This document shows positions 17,560 to 25,827 of a stretch of 48,079 nt of DNA, one piece after another (position 1 is the stretch's first letter; each line of letters starts with the position of its first letter). Origin of the DNA: an uncultured Candidatus Woesearchaeota archaeon. Lineage in GTDB: Archaea; Nanobdellota; Nanobdellia; Woesearchaeales; B29-G15. The position numbers were made by a program, and so were the translations under genes. Where the stretch lies: positions 1 to 48,079 of the forward strand of contig CAIWSB010000082.1 of the NCBI GenBank assembly GCA_903915225.1, read 5' to 3'. The notes below the pieces were generated by a model, which saw only the letters and a program-made list of their open reading frames with translations, had not been told where the DNA came from and did no database searches.

Positions 17560-18594
17560 TTAGACCAAGTCCTCAACTTTTCTTATCGCGGTTTTAACTG
17601 GGGCCCGGGCCTTGCTGTCTGATTTGCCCAATATCCACGGCGAGTTGACGCCGGTCATTATTGTCATAACTACTAGTCTGTTTTTCATCTCTTCCTTGAT
17701 TCTTGCTCCCCAAATGACGTTGGCATCTGGGTCCATCTCTGCTGTTACCAGCTCACCGACTTGTGACACCTCGTCCAGTGTCAGGTCAGGACCGCCCTCA
17801 ATGTGAATCAGGGCACCTGCTGCACCTTTGTAGCTAATGTCCAGGAGTGGGTTACTCAATGCTTGGTTCACAGCCATCTTTACCTTGGATGAGCCATCTG
17901 CAACTCCAACACCAATTGCGGCAACGCCACCGTTTGTCATAATTGCCTTAACATCTGCAAAGTCCAGGTTGACAAGGCTGGGGACAGAGATTGTCTCGAC
18001 AATCCCTTTTATCATAGTGGAAATCAGCTCGTTTGCAACAGCAAATGCCTGCTGCACTGGCAGACTACCTGCAATCTTCACCAGCCTGTTGTTGTCGATA
18101 ACTATGACTGTGTCGCAGTGAGAGCGGAGCTCTTTGAGGCCATACTCTGCCTTCTCAATCCTTGCCCTCTCTATGTCAAATGGCATTGTGACTGTGCCAA
18201 TAACAATGGCCCCCATCTCAGCAGCCAGCCTGGCAATTGAGGGTGAGGCTCCAGTACCGGTACCTCCGCCCATTCCTGCACAGAGGAATACCATATCAGA
18301 ACCCTTCAAACTCTCCCTGAGTTGCTGTGTAGATTCTTCAGCAGCTCGGGCACCAACCATAGGATAACCGCCGCAGCCCAATCCATGGGTTGTGGACTTT
18401 CCTATGAGGAATTTCTTGTCTGATTCAGTTATGTTTAGGTGCTGAACGTCTGTGTTACATGCAATTATTTCAGCTCCCCTGATGCCTTTTTTATAAAGCC
18501 AGGAAACCATGTTATTGCCCGCACCGCCCACGCCGATAACTTTTATGTTGGCCTGACCCACTTCTGTGGTCCTGTTGTCTTCTTGATATGACAT
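17560..18594 (-). CDS. ftsZ: cell division protein FtsZ, paralogue A
   Basis: Tubulin-like GTPase, 344 residues. The N-terminal nucleotide site starts IKVIGVGGAGNN; the tubulin signature GMGGGTGTGASP is intact; the T7 loop is NLDFADVKAIM with the catalytic Asp residues. It should polymerise with GTP at the division plane. It is about 70% like the second FtsZ at 37269 by eye. The C-terminal tail is short and basic (APVKTAIRKVEDLV), unlike the acidic tail of the other copy. The longest frame adds 40 AT-encoded residues; instead the ATG at 18594 has a GGGGG Shine-Dalgarno-like run before it and a TATA (ATTTATAAAC, 18651-18660) giving a leader of about 35 bases. First gene of a three-gene operon. 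Confidence 0.95.
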   Translation of the reverse strand: MSYQEDNRTTEVGQANIKVIGVGGAGNNMVSWLYKKGIRGAEIIACNTDVQHLNITESDKKFLIGKSTTHGLGCGGYPMVGARAAEESTQQLRESLKGSDMVFLCAGMGGGTGTGASPSIARLAAEMGAIVIGTVTMPFDIERARIEKAEYGLKELRSHCDTVIVIDNNRLVKIAGSLPVQQAFAVANELISTMIKGIVETISVPSLVNLDFADVKAIMTNGGVAAIGVGVADGSSKVKMAVNQALSNPLLDISYKGAAGALIHIEGGPDLTLDEVSQVGELVTAEMDPDANVIWGARIKEEMKNRLVVMTIMTGVNSPWILGKSDSKARAPVKTAIRKVEDLV

Positions 18595-18756
18595 TTTTGT
18601 TTTTTCCCCCTTTTTAGTCGAAATTGAGTAGAATTTCCAAATCACAACTTGTTTATAAATGTTACGTTTTTGTATACTGGTATATTTAACAACCTTACGG
18701 GGTGTTTTAATCAATAAATGGGAAATTTTTTATAACCCACTGAATCTCTGATGGTT

Positions 18757-19650
18757 ATGCACCGTTGTTGTGGCAGAAAGTCAGAGATAAATATCCAGGG
18801 AATGAAGTACTGCAAGGAGCATTTTTTGGCTCATTGCCTTGAAAAGGCCGGAAAGGTGGTAAGAAAGGCCAGGGGCAAGAAACTCTTAGTGGCACTCTCA
18901 GGAGGAAAGGACAGCATGGCTGCCTTGAGCCTCCTACTGAAACTGAGGGATGAATTCCATCTTAAGGTGTCCGGGGTATATATTGACCTAGGAATGAAGG
19001 CTGTTGCAGACGCCCGCGAAATTATTGAGTCTTTCTGTAAAAAAGAGGGAGTTGAACTAGTGGTAATTAATATGCGTAATGAGACGGGCTTTACGATTGA
19101 CGAGCTCGCCTGCAAAAAACTAAAGAGGCCTGTGTGCAGCTCCTGCGGCTTGATTAAGAGATATATACTCAACAAATTCGCCGTTGAGCATGGTGCTGAT
19201 TTTCTTGTGACTGGCCACAACACAGATGATGAGGTAACATTCATAATGCTCAACCTCACTGCGCAAAATCTTGAGCAGCTTTCCCGTGGAGGCCCTATTA
19301 CATTGACCAAGCCCGATATGAAACTTGTAGGGAGGCTAAAGGTTGTTTATTATCTCACCGAGGCTGAAACCAGGGCATACTGCGAGATAATGGGGATAAA
19401 ATACCATGACGCAAAATGCCCTTATACTACTGGTGCATCACAGAAAAGAATGAAATACTATGTGAATATGATAGATAAGGAATTCTCCAACTTCAAGAAC
19501 GGGGTTTTGAAATCCTTCAGAGAGCTGCTCCCCGCCTTAGAAAGCTTTAATAGTGGGGACGCAGTAAAGCATTGCACTGCCTGCGGTTATCCCACAACCA
19601 GTGGAGTCTGCTCGTACTGCAGGATTATTAAACATGGCAAGGAAAATTAA
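18757..19650 (+). CDS. ncsA: tRNA 2-thiolation enzyme, NcsA/TtuA type
   Basis: ATP-dependent sulfur transferase for thiolation of uridine in tRNA, 297 residues. PP-loop SGGKDSMAA activates the base by adenylation; CSSCG and the later GHNTDDE supply conserved Cys and Asp. Zinc ribbons are present at the N-terminus (CCGRKSE...YCKEHF) and the C-terminus (CTACGYP...GVCSYC). Archaeal members take sulfur from ubiquitin-like SAMP proteins; whether this one acts at U34 (NcsA) or U54 (TtuA) is not decidable by eye. ATGs lie at 18751 and 18757; the TATA (TTTTTTATA, 18726-18734) is 26 bases before the second. TrmI overlaps its end. A degenerate paralogue is at 8815. Confidence 0.9.
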   Translation: MHRCCGRKSEINIQGMKYCKEHFLAHCLEKAGKVVRKARGKKLLVALSGGKDSMAALSLLLKLRDEFHLKVSGVYIDLGMKAVADAREIIESFCKKEGVELVVINMRNETGFTIDELACKKLKRPVCSSCGLIKRYILNKFAVEHGADFLVTGHNTDDEVTFIMLNLTAQNLEQLSRGGPITLTKPDMKLVGRLKVVYYLTEAETRAYCEIMGIKYHDAKCPYTTGASQKRMKYYVNMIDKEFSNFKNGVLKSFRELLPALESFNSGDAVKHCTACGYPTTSGVCSYCRIIKHGKEN

Positions 19651-20392
19651 GGCTGGAGAGACTGTTCTTTTGCTTGGCGATGAAGCCACCTACATGGTGA
19701 AAGCAGCAAAACGGGGATTTAATGTTGATGGTGGATTGATTGAGCTTGATACTCTCATAGGGAAAACTTTCGGCTCTGTGATTAAGACACATAAGGGTCG
19801 TGAATTCATTGCTGTTGAGCCCAATACAAATGACCTTTTGGCTAAAAGGATGAGGCGCTTGCCGCAAGTAATCACACCAAAAGATATGGGACTAATTGTT
19901 GGTATGACTGGAATACAGTGTGATGCCAAGGTTGTTGAAGCAGGCACAGGCTCCGGGCATGGGACGTTATTCCTATCCCGATATTGCTCAAAAGGGAAAA
20001 TCTATACCTATGAACTCAGAAGGGATTTCTTTGAAAACGTGAAGCACAACCTTGAGGAGGTTGGAGTTAAAAACGTGAAAATGACAAATGCAGACATAAG
20101 GCTTGGTTTCAAGGAGAAAGATGTTGACCTTGTCATGCTGGATATGATAGGGGCAGAGGATGTCATTGAGCAGGCATTCATGGCACTGAAACCCGGTGCG
20201 TTCCTGGTTGTGTATTCTCCATACATTGAGCAGGTCAAGGCTGTTGTTGACAACATCAAGAAATTCAGGTTCACAAACTGTTACACCGTTGAAAATATGC
20301 TCCGGCATTGGGATGTGCGCGACCACACGCTGCCGCAGCGCTTTGGCACAATGCACACCGGATTTATGACGTTTGCAAGGAAGCTCGTGTAA
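19634..20392 (+). CDS. trmI: tRNA (adenine-N1) methyltransferase TrmI
   Basis: SAM-dependent tRNA m1A methyltransferase, 252 residues. The N-terminal small beta domain (KAGETVLLLGD...) is typical of TrmI, followed by LMGLIV-type linker and motif I EAGTGSGHGTLFLS, an acidic motif II YELRRDFFENVKHNL and motif IV LVMLDMIGAED. Archaeal TrmI methylates A57/A58 in the T-loop and stabilises tRNA. The start at 19634 overlaps the ncsA stop by 17 bases in another frame, so the two tRNA-modification genes form one operon. A longer frame to 19601 runs further into ncsA and lacks homology. Confidence 0.93.
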   Translation: MARKIKAGETVLLLGDEATYMVKAAKRGFNVDGGLIELDTLIGKTFGSVIKTHKGREFIAVEPNTNDLLAKRMRRLPQVITPKDMGLIVGMTGIQCDAKVVEAGTGSGHGTLFLSRYCSKGKIYTYELRRDFFENVKHNLEEVGVKNVKMTNADIRLGFKEKDVDLVMLDMIGAEDVIEQAFMALKPGAFLVVYSPYIEQVKAVVDNIKKFRFTNCYTVENMLRHWDVRDHTLPQRFGTMHTGFMTFARKLV

Positions 20393-20439
20393 GTTCTCTG
20401 AACCTTTAGGTTTAAAAATTGGTTTTCATTGACTTCTTT

Positions 20440-21114
20440 GTGGAAAGCAAAGTCATCTGCTGGGATATGGATTGGACACTTGGGTATTTTGAACCGCTTT
20501 TCTACAGGGATTCCGAGGACTTGCCTCCGATTAATTTGCCACTCTCATTAAGACCGGGTATCAAGGAAAGCCTGGCGCAGCTCTCTGACGCTGGCTTTCA
20601 TCATGCGGTCACGACAGTTGCTGATAAGGACAAGGCTGAAATTGCGCTCAATGGCACTGGGCTTCTGAAATATTTTGAAGCGATTTTTGGATATGAAACG
20701 AACAAATGGATATTTGGAAAAACATACAGCCCAGTGGCTGATTATTTCGGGATACAATATTCAGATGCGCCCAGATTAATGGTTGTGACAGGGGATTCAA
20801 AAAGCGATATCCCGCTTGACCTCAGGGTTGTATTTATCGAGCACCGCAAGGGCGCGTATTGTGATGCGACATTAATTGAAGATATGCTTGAAATCCTTGG
20901 GAAAAAGGGAGAAGGAAATTTCTTAAGAGGATTTGAAGAGCTTTTACTCACAGCAACAGAAAAGGATAATTCTGAAAAAGTTGTGGTGCTGAACGAGCGA
21001 GCTTCGGCTGTTTTGGAATACAGGAAACCATCAATTGCCGGGGATATCACTATTCCTGTGGTAAAAATCATCGATCCCACTGGCTATGAGCGAGGTCTTC
21101 AGCCTGTTAGGTAG
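20440..21114 (+). CDS. HAD-superfamily phosphatase-like protein
   Basis: 224 residues. The nucleophile motif is CWDMDWTLGYF (DxDxT), motif III is the Lys region around NKWIFGKTY, and motif IV is VTGDSKSDIPLD, so all catalytic points of a HAD phosphohydrolase are kept. Substrate unknown. The last 60 residues (after GEGNFLRGFEEL) lie outside the HAD core and are not recognised. The reading frame opens at a TTG (20419) inside the TATA box (GTTTAAAAA, about 20410-20419); a GTG at 20440 is 26 bases further and gives a leaderless start that still keeps motif I. The 3' end overlaps the opposing gene by 8 bases. Confidence 0.8.
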   Translation: MESKVICWDMDWTLGYFEPLFYRDSEDLPPINLPLSLRPGIKESLAQLSDAGFHHAVTTVADKDKAEIALNGTGLLKYFEAIFGYETNKWIFGKTYSPVADYFGIQYSDAPRLMVVTGDSKSDIPLDLRVVFIEHRKGAYCDATLIEDMLEILGKKGEGNFLRGFEELLLTATEKDNSEKVVVLNERASAVLEYRKPSIAGDITIPVVKIIDPTGYERGLQPVR

Positions 21115-21904
21115 ACGCAGGGTTACTCTTGTCATCCCAAAGCCATTTGCCTGGTACAGAGCAAAGAATTCTCCCAATCTCCAATTCCCCGTTACCAGTA
21201 CACAACCCCTCATCAAGCCGATCAATAATCTTAAGGGTTAGCCCATTCTCATCGCAAACTCGTTCGCTGCCTATCTGAAGCATGAGTTCATCCTCTCCTG
21301 GAATGGTATATGCTGTTTTCCACAAACTTATCTCCTCGGCTTGCCAAGGGGGCAGCAAAACTGAGGCATCAACTGTGCTCCCCGACAATTTTTTAACATT
21401 CTCAAAATAGTCTCTCACTGCAGCATTATCCTGAAGCAACCTCCTTATGTCCGGCGTCATATCCTTGTGGCGAGAGAACAGAGCATAATAATCCAGGGAG
21501 GAAATCCGTTTTTTGATTCTCCTGAATGGGTTAGGGTCAAAGGTCACTTCATTCCCAAAAAGTGGCTCGGCAACAGCTTTCAGAACGGCAGACACCAATC
21601 CATCCTTTGATCCTTGCTCCTTGGGTTTAAGGAGAGGGCGAAAGTAGATGTAACCCTGGAAGGCATAGCTTTCCTCTTCAGGGTGATTCTGAAAGAAGCC
21701 CTTTACATCCTCTGGCAGAACAGGGCCTTGCCACGCGCAGGAGCCTTTTTTGTAAGAAAGTGGAATCCGGGCTCCAACCGCATTTGCAAGGTACTCCTCC
21801 CCACTGTGGCGCAGCAATGGCTCAAGCTTATCTAATGGGATAAGCTCTAAACCCTGCACATACAATGATTGCTGGTCCCTTAAGCGTTCAGAGGTGTTAA
21901 GCAT
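21107..21904 (-). CDS. hypothetical protein
   Basis: 265 residues, soluble, no signal or membrane segment and no motif I recognise. Features: LIPLDKLEPLLRHSGEEYLANAVGARIPLSY near the N-terminus, LPEDVKGFF, an aromatic stretch YAFQGYIYFRPLL, a basic patch FRRIKKR, and an acidic C-terminus. The frame is open to 22003, but a TATA (CTTAAATAAG on the minus strand, 21923-21932) lies in the extension, 24 bases before the ATG at 21904. The upstream region also holds the divergent pelA promoter. The shared intergenic space means the two genes may be co-regulated. Confidence 0.7.
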   Translation of the reverse strand: MLNTSERLRDQQSLYVQGLELIPLDKLEPLLRHSGEEYLANAVGARIPLSYKKGSCAWQGPVLPEDVKGFFQNHPEEESYAFQGYIYFRPLLKPKEQGSKDGLVSAVLKAVAEPLFGNEVTFDPNPFRRIKKRISSLDYYALFSRHKDMTPDIRRLLQDNAAVRDYFENVKKLSGSTVDASVLLPPWQAEEISLWKTAYTIPGEDELMLQIGSERVCDENGLTLKIIDRLDEGLCTGNGELEIGRILCSVPGKWLWDDKSNPAST

Positions 21905-22006
21905 ACCACTTTTGAATGAATACTTATTTAAGAATTTATGGGGTTCACTTTTTTCATTCTCCACAACATGGCAATCTTTAAATATTCCCCATGACTTGGG
22001 CAAGCT

Positions 22007-23056
22007 ATGATAGTTATCGGCTCAAAGCAGAATGAGAAAAGGTTGAAGATTGACAACCTCAATGACCTGTGGTATCTATCGCAGATAATTGAGCCCGGGG
22101 ATACAGTGAAGGCAAGAACTGAGCGCAAGGTCACCATTGGCAGCAAAGAGGAAAAATCTGCTGTTAAGAAAGTTAACGTTACCTTGGCAATTGAGGTTGA
22201 GAAGATTGAGTTCCATAAGTATTCTGATGCTCTGCGTGTTTCCGGAAAAATTGTCGAAGGTCCTGAGGATATTCCGCACGGACAATATCACACAATCGCA
22301 ATTGAGCCAAAACTTATTGTTTCGGTAACAAAGCCAGAATGGCTCGGCTTCCAGATGGGCTACATACGTGAATCCCAGCAAAAGAGCGCAGAAATCTTGC
22401 TGCTGCTGCTTGAGAGGGATGAGGCATGCTTCGCCCTGCTCACAGCTCAAGGATACAGGATTCTTTCTGAGATAAAAGGAGAGGTTGAAAATAAGAGCTA
22501 CAAAGACAAGAAGGTTTTTGTTTTCTATGACGACGTCCTGAAAAAGCTTGAGGATTATGTTGCCCGCCACAACCCAAAAAAGATAGTTGTTGCGTCACCT
22601 GCATTCTATAAGGAGGATTTTGCAAAGTTGATTAAAAATCAGGAGTTAAAATCAAAGATAATCCAGGCAACGTGCAACCAGTCTGGCGAGCAGGGGATTG
22701 TGGAGCTGCTCAAGCGAGATGAGCTTCACCAGGCGCTTAAGGAAGATAGGGTTTCCCGCGAATTGGTTCTTGTGGAGCAGCTGCTGAGAGAAATTTCCAT
22801 TGACGGCAACTATGCCTATGGCAAGGCTGAGGTGAAGGCAGCTTCAGAGGCAGGGGCAGTGGCAAAGCTGATTGTGGCAGATGGATTGATAAGGGAGACA
22901 AGGCAGGCAGGCACGTATGCAGAGGTTGCGGCCATAATGAAGCTGGTGCAGCACAATGGCGGTGAGCTTGAGATTATTGAATCTGAAAACCCAGGCGGGA
23001 GAAAGCTTGACGGGCTTGGCGGCATCGGTGCGCTCTTGAGGTACAAGATCAGATGA
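22007..23056 (+). CDS. pelA: ribosome rescue factor Pelota
   Basis: 349 residues, the normal length for archaeal Pelota. With aIF/EF1A-type GTPase it recognises stalled ribosomes with empty or mRNA-filled A sites and, with ABCE1, splits them. The N-terminal Sm-like domain reads DLWYLSQIIEPGDTVKARTERK; the central domain includes GYRILSEIKGE; the C-terminal domain ends with GAVAKLIVADGLIRE, GGELEIIESENPGGRKLDGLGGIGALLRY. It lacks the GGQ motif, as expected. TATA (CTTTAAATATT, about 21975-21985) is 27 bases before the ATG, so leaderless. It overlaps the transporter gene by 4 bases. Confidence 0.95.
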   Translation: MIVIGSKQNEKRLKIDNLNDLWYLSQIIEPGDTVKARTERKVTIGSKEEKSAVKKVNVTLAIEVEKIEFHKYSDALRVSGKIVEGPEDIPHGQYHTIAIEPKLIVSVTKPEWLGFQMGYIRESQQKSAEILLLLLERDEACFALLTAQGYRILSEIKGEVENKSYKDKKVFVFYDDVLKKLEDYVARHNPKKIVVASPAFYKEDFAKLIKNQELKSKIIQATCNQSGEQGIVELLKRDELHQALKEDRVSRELVLVEQLLREISIDGNYAYGKAEVKAASEAGAVAKLIVADGLIRETRQAGTYAEVAAIMKLVQHNGGELEIIESENPGGRKLDGLGGIGALLRYKIR

Positions 23057-23937
23057 GTTGGGTTCTTTTTTCGGTATTGGCCGCTGCTATTTTCGCACTC
23101 TGCGTCATGGTTGACAAGTTCATGCTCACTAAATGGGTTAGGAACCCGCTTGTTGCTTCTGTTGTGTTCCAAGTGATTGCTGTGCTAAGCGGTTTTGGAA
23201 TCTGGTGGGCTCGAGGCTTTCCTGTAATGTCCTTCGCGGACATGCTGCTAGCGGTTTTGGGTGGCACCAGTTTGGTCTTCATGGTTGTGCTATATTTTAT
23301 GGCATTAAAGCTAGGAGAGGCATCAAGTGTAATCCCATTGTTCTGGACAAATGTCCCCATTACCGCCCTACTGGGCTGGATATTTCTTGGAGAGAATTTC
23401 TCACCATGTGTTTACGTAGGGGTTGTTTTGGTCACAGCAGGGGCTATGCTGATATCATCCCATGGCATTTCGTTCCATTCAAAAAAGGCAATAACTTTTA
23501 TTTTCCTTTCAGGATTGTGCAATGCATTCAGCGTGGTGATTACTAAATACCTCTCAAATCGCCTCAATGATTTCTGGAGTGCTTTTGCCCTGACCCGCTT
23601 GGGGATGGCATTTGCTTCAATCCCATTTATTATTATCCTCTTCCCTGGTCTGATGCAATTGGTGAGAGAGAGGGGCAAGAGGGTCATTGTGCTGATGGTA
23701 TGGAATGAGAGTATGAATCTGGTTGCAGTGGTGCTAAGCTATATTGCCCTTGTGATAGGTTATGCTTCCCTTGTGAATGCCCTCACTGCGCTCCAGCCTT
23801 TATTCGTGTTCATGTTTGCTGTGCTGGCAAGCGTGTTCATTCCGAAGATACTCAAAGAAGAGATAAGCGGCTCATCTCTTCTCCTCAAATTTATTGCTAT
23901 CTCCCTAATGTTCGGGGGGGTTTTATTTATAACTTAA
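23053..23937 (+). CDS. EamA (DMT) family transporter
   Basis: 294 residues with about ten hydrophobic helices arranged as two EamA repeats. Each repeat has the typical helix ending in a Pro/Glu/Arg region: SVIPLFWTNVPITALLGWIFLGENF in the first, LVNALTALQPLFVFMFAVLAS in the second. The family exports or imports small metabolites such as amino acids, nucleotide sugars or polyamines; the substrate is not visible. ATGA overlap with pelA couples translation, though a functional link to ribosome rescue is not suggested by any known case. A second EamA gene follows with its own promoter. Confidence 0.87.
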   Translation: MSWVLFSVLAAAIFALCVMVDKFMLTKWVRNPLVASVVFQVIAVLSGFGIWWARGFPVMSFADMLLAVLGGTSLVFMVVLYFMALKLGEASSVIPLFWTNVPITALLGWIFLGENFSPCVYVGVVLVTAGAMLISSHGISFHSKKAITFIFLSGLCNAFSVVITKYLSNRLNDFWSAFALTRLGMAFASIPFIIILFPGLMQLVRERGKRVIVLMVWNESMNLVAVVLSYIALVIGYASLVNALTALQPLFVFMFAVLASVFIPKILKEEISGSSLLLKFIAISLMFGGVLFIT

Positions 23938-23976
23938 CCAGAAAGGCTTATATACATATCCAGGAGAACTGATGGA

Positions 23977-24837
23977 ATGCTCTGGTGGCTGCTCGCGCTC
24001 ATCGCGGCGTTTCTGGACGCTGTATATTTTGGGATAATCAAGAAATACATTAACAAGGTTGATGTGTTCACCCTCGCTAGCGGTATATTCCTCACAACTG
24101 GAGTGATTATGTTCTGTGTGTCAGCTGTGAAGGGGTTTCCAAGCCTTCAGCCTGGTTTCCTGCTTGCTTTGCTAATCACTTCGCTCTGCAATTTGGTTGC
24201 AAACTATTTTGTTTTCAATGGGCTGAAAACAGCCGACATGTCTCTTTGCGTTCCGATGCTCTCATTCACACCATTATTCCAGATTTTCACTTCATCTGTA
24301 TTGATGGGGGAATCTCCACCCTTGATAGGGCTCTTGGGCATAATCCTTATCGTGCTGGGTTCTTACATCCTTAACACAAAGAAAGGCTCGAAGCTATTTG
24401 ATCCCCTACGCTCGATTTTAAGAAACAGGGGTGTGCTCCTGTTCTTTTTCACAGCAGTCATATGGAGTGTGTCGACAAACTTTGATAAGATGGTTGTGCT
24501 GCGCTCAGACTGGGTTTTTGGCCTGAGCCTGTTTTATCTCTTTTTGGGAATTAGTTTCCTAATAATGGGAACAATTGCCAAGAAACACCCAATACGTGGC
24601 TGGGGGCTTCACTTTGGAAAATTGCTATTCCCGGCACTTGTCATTTCCGTTTCTGGCATTTTCATAAATCTCGCGCTCACAATGCAGATTGTGCCCTTTG
24701 TTTATTCAATCAAGCGGCTCAGCGTGGTATTCAGCGTGCTCTATGGCACTCTGTTGCTCAGGGAGAAGGGTATAGCTAGGAGGCTGCCAGGGGCATTAAT
24801 CATGCTCAGTGGTGTCCTGCTAATCCTGCTTGGCTAG
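23977..24837 (+). CDS. EamA (DMT) family transporter
   Basis: 286 residues with about ten helices in two repeats. Diagnostic stretches are MSLCVPMLSFTPLFQIFTSSVLMGESP and the C-terminal FVYSIKRLSVVFSVLYGTLLLREKG. It resembles the preceding transporter in layout more than in sequence, so it is an older paralogue rather than a recent duplicate. TATA (GCTTATATAC, near 23946-23955) is about 27 bases before the ATG, so it is expressed independently. Its last 4 bases overlap the end of the opposing lactonase gene. Substrate unknown. Confidence 0.87.
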   Translation: MLWWLLALIAAFLDAVYFGIIKKYINKVDVFTLASGIFLTTGVIMFCVSAVKGFPSLQPGFLLALLITSLCNLVANYFVFNGLKTADMSLCVPMLSFTPLFQIFTSSVLMGESPPLIGLLGIILIVLGSYILNTKKGSKLFDPLRSILRNRGVLLFFFTAVIWSVSTNFDKMVVLRSDWVFGLSLFYLFLGISFLIMGTIAKKHPIRGWGLHFGKLLFPALVISVSGIFINLALTMQIVPFVYSIKRLSVVFSVLYGTLLLREKGIARRLPGALIMLSGVLLILLG

Positions 24838-25535
24838 AGTTGAATGTTAGTCAGCACGTATGACTCCTCAATTCCCTTGGCAAGCTTTGCAGGGCAGGCC
24901 TCGAACGAGGTTTTTGAATCCAGGAACATCTTGAGTGCGTCTTTCTTGATGTCATCATAGAACAAAATCAGTGCCACCTTTGAGCGCAGCAGGAGTTTCC
25001 TTGAGGAGCTCATCCTCTCATTTGGAGCTTTTACACCGTCATCCATGGCAATAAAATAAGGCGATGTGTCACGGATTGAATGATGGTTCGGGTAGAGCGC
25101 GCCGATATGGCCATCTTCACCGCTGCTTAGCAGAACGATGTCAAATGAGCCACCCCATTGCTCAAGTTGCTTTCGGTAATTTGCTAACCCTAAGTCTGGG
25201 GACGTAGGATCATGAATAAAGGGGTGGACGTTCCCCTTTGGGAGCCTTCTCTCCTCAATAAGATTCCCAAGGAAACTCTCTTTGGCAAGCCTGAAATTGC
25301 TCTCTTCGTGCTCTAGGGGCACGAGCTTTTCGTCAACAATAAAGATATGAACCGCCTCCCAAGGGATATCCTGCTTGATGAGTGAGTTGAAAACTCCTCC
25401 CACACTTCGCCCCCCGGCCACTGCCAGCACCACAAACAGCTTTTTTTTCAGCATCCCATTTATTGTATCTGTGATTATTCTCGCTGCAGTCTCATCAAGC
25501 TTAGATTTATCCGGGTCATATATCCTCTTTTCCAT
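24834..25535 (-). CDS. 6-phosphogluconolactonase family protein
   Basis: 233 residues of the sugar-phosphate isomerase/lactonase fold. AVAGGRSVGGVFNSL is the phosphate-binding start, IFIVDEKLVPLEHEESNFRLAKESFL the central motif, and SSGEDGHIGALYPN the catalytic loop with the His typical of 6-phosphogluconolactonase (GMGxDGHxASLFP). It would hydrolyse 6-phosphogluconolactone in the oxidative pentose phosphate pathway. A glucosamine-6-phosphate deaminase activity is the alternative, but the C-terminus fits Pgl better. No glucose-6-phosphate dehydrogenase is in the window. The ATG at 25535 has no clear TATA at 25-30 bases, so the promoter is not assigned. Confidence 0.82.
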   Translation of the reverse strand: MEKRIYDPDKSKLDETAARIITDTINGMLKKKLFVVLAVAGGRSVGGVFNSLIKQDIPWEAVHIFIVDEKLVPLEHEESNFRLAKESFLGNLIEERRLPKGNVHPFIHDPTSPDLGLANYRKQLEQWGGSFDIVLLSSGEDGHIGALYPNHHSIRDTSPYFIAMDDGVKAPNERMSSSRKLLLRSKVALILFYDDIKKDALKMFLDSKTSFEACPAKLAKGIEESYVLTNIQL

Positions 25536-25593
25536 AATTTATCTCTAATGGCTCTCGAGTTTTAATAATTTTCTAAACCGAAAGGTTTTTATA

Positions 25594-25625
25594 GTAAAGC
25601 GTACTTTACGTTAAGTAGACTTTAC
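25594..25625. promoter_or_regulatory. tandem operator-like palindromes at the XRE regulator promoter
   Basis: Two abutting 16-bp elements. 25594-25609 is GTAAAG-CGTA-CTTTAC, a perfect palindrome; 25610-25625 is GTTAAG-TAGA-CTTTAC, the same with one mismatch. They begin where the TATA (GGTTTTTATAG, about 25584-25594) ends and stop two bases before the ATG. A dimeric HTH protein on each would cover the transcription start, so negative autoregulation by the product of the next gene is the simplest reading. Confidence 0.75.
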
Positions 25626-25627
25626 AA

Positions 25628-25822
25628 ATGGCATTAAACAAGAATTTGCTCAGGGAGCTAAGGACGGGGGCAGGGCTAAGCCAGGAAAAACTGGCTGCTG
25701 CAGTGGGAGTTAGCAGGCAGACAATTATTTCAATTGAGACCGCTCGTTATGTCCCATCGCTGGAGCTTGCCCTAAAATTTGCAGTTATGTTCAAGTGCCA
25801 TATCGAGGATATTTTCGGGTGA
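25628..25822 (+). CDS. XRE-family HTH regulator
   Basis: 64 residues, a bare HTH_3 domain: LRELRTGAGLSQEKLAAAVGVSRQTIISIETARYVPSLELALKFAVMF followed by IEDIFG. This is the compact archaeal/bacterial type that binds DNA as a dimer. The gene sits directly behind two operator palindromes, and its stop is followed within 6 bases by the membrane-protein gene, so both form one operon. Such XRE plus small membrane protein pairs recur in archaea; the membrane partner may sense or counteract the repressor. Autoregulation is inferred from the operator position. Confidence 0.92.
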   Translation: MALNKNLLRELRTGAGLSQEKLAAAVGVSRQTIISIETARYVPSLELALKFAVMFKCHIEDIFG

Positions 25823-25827
25823 TTGAA

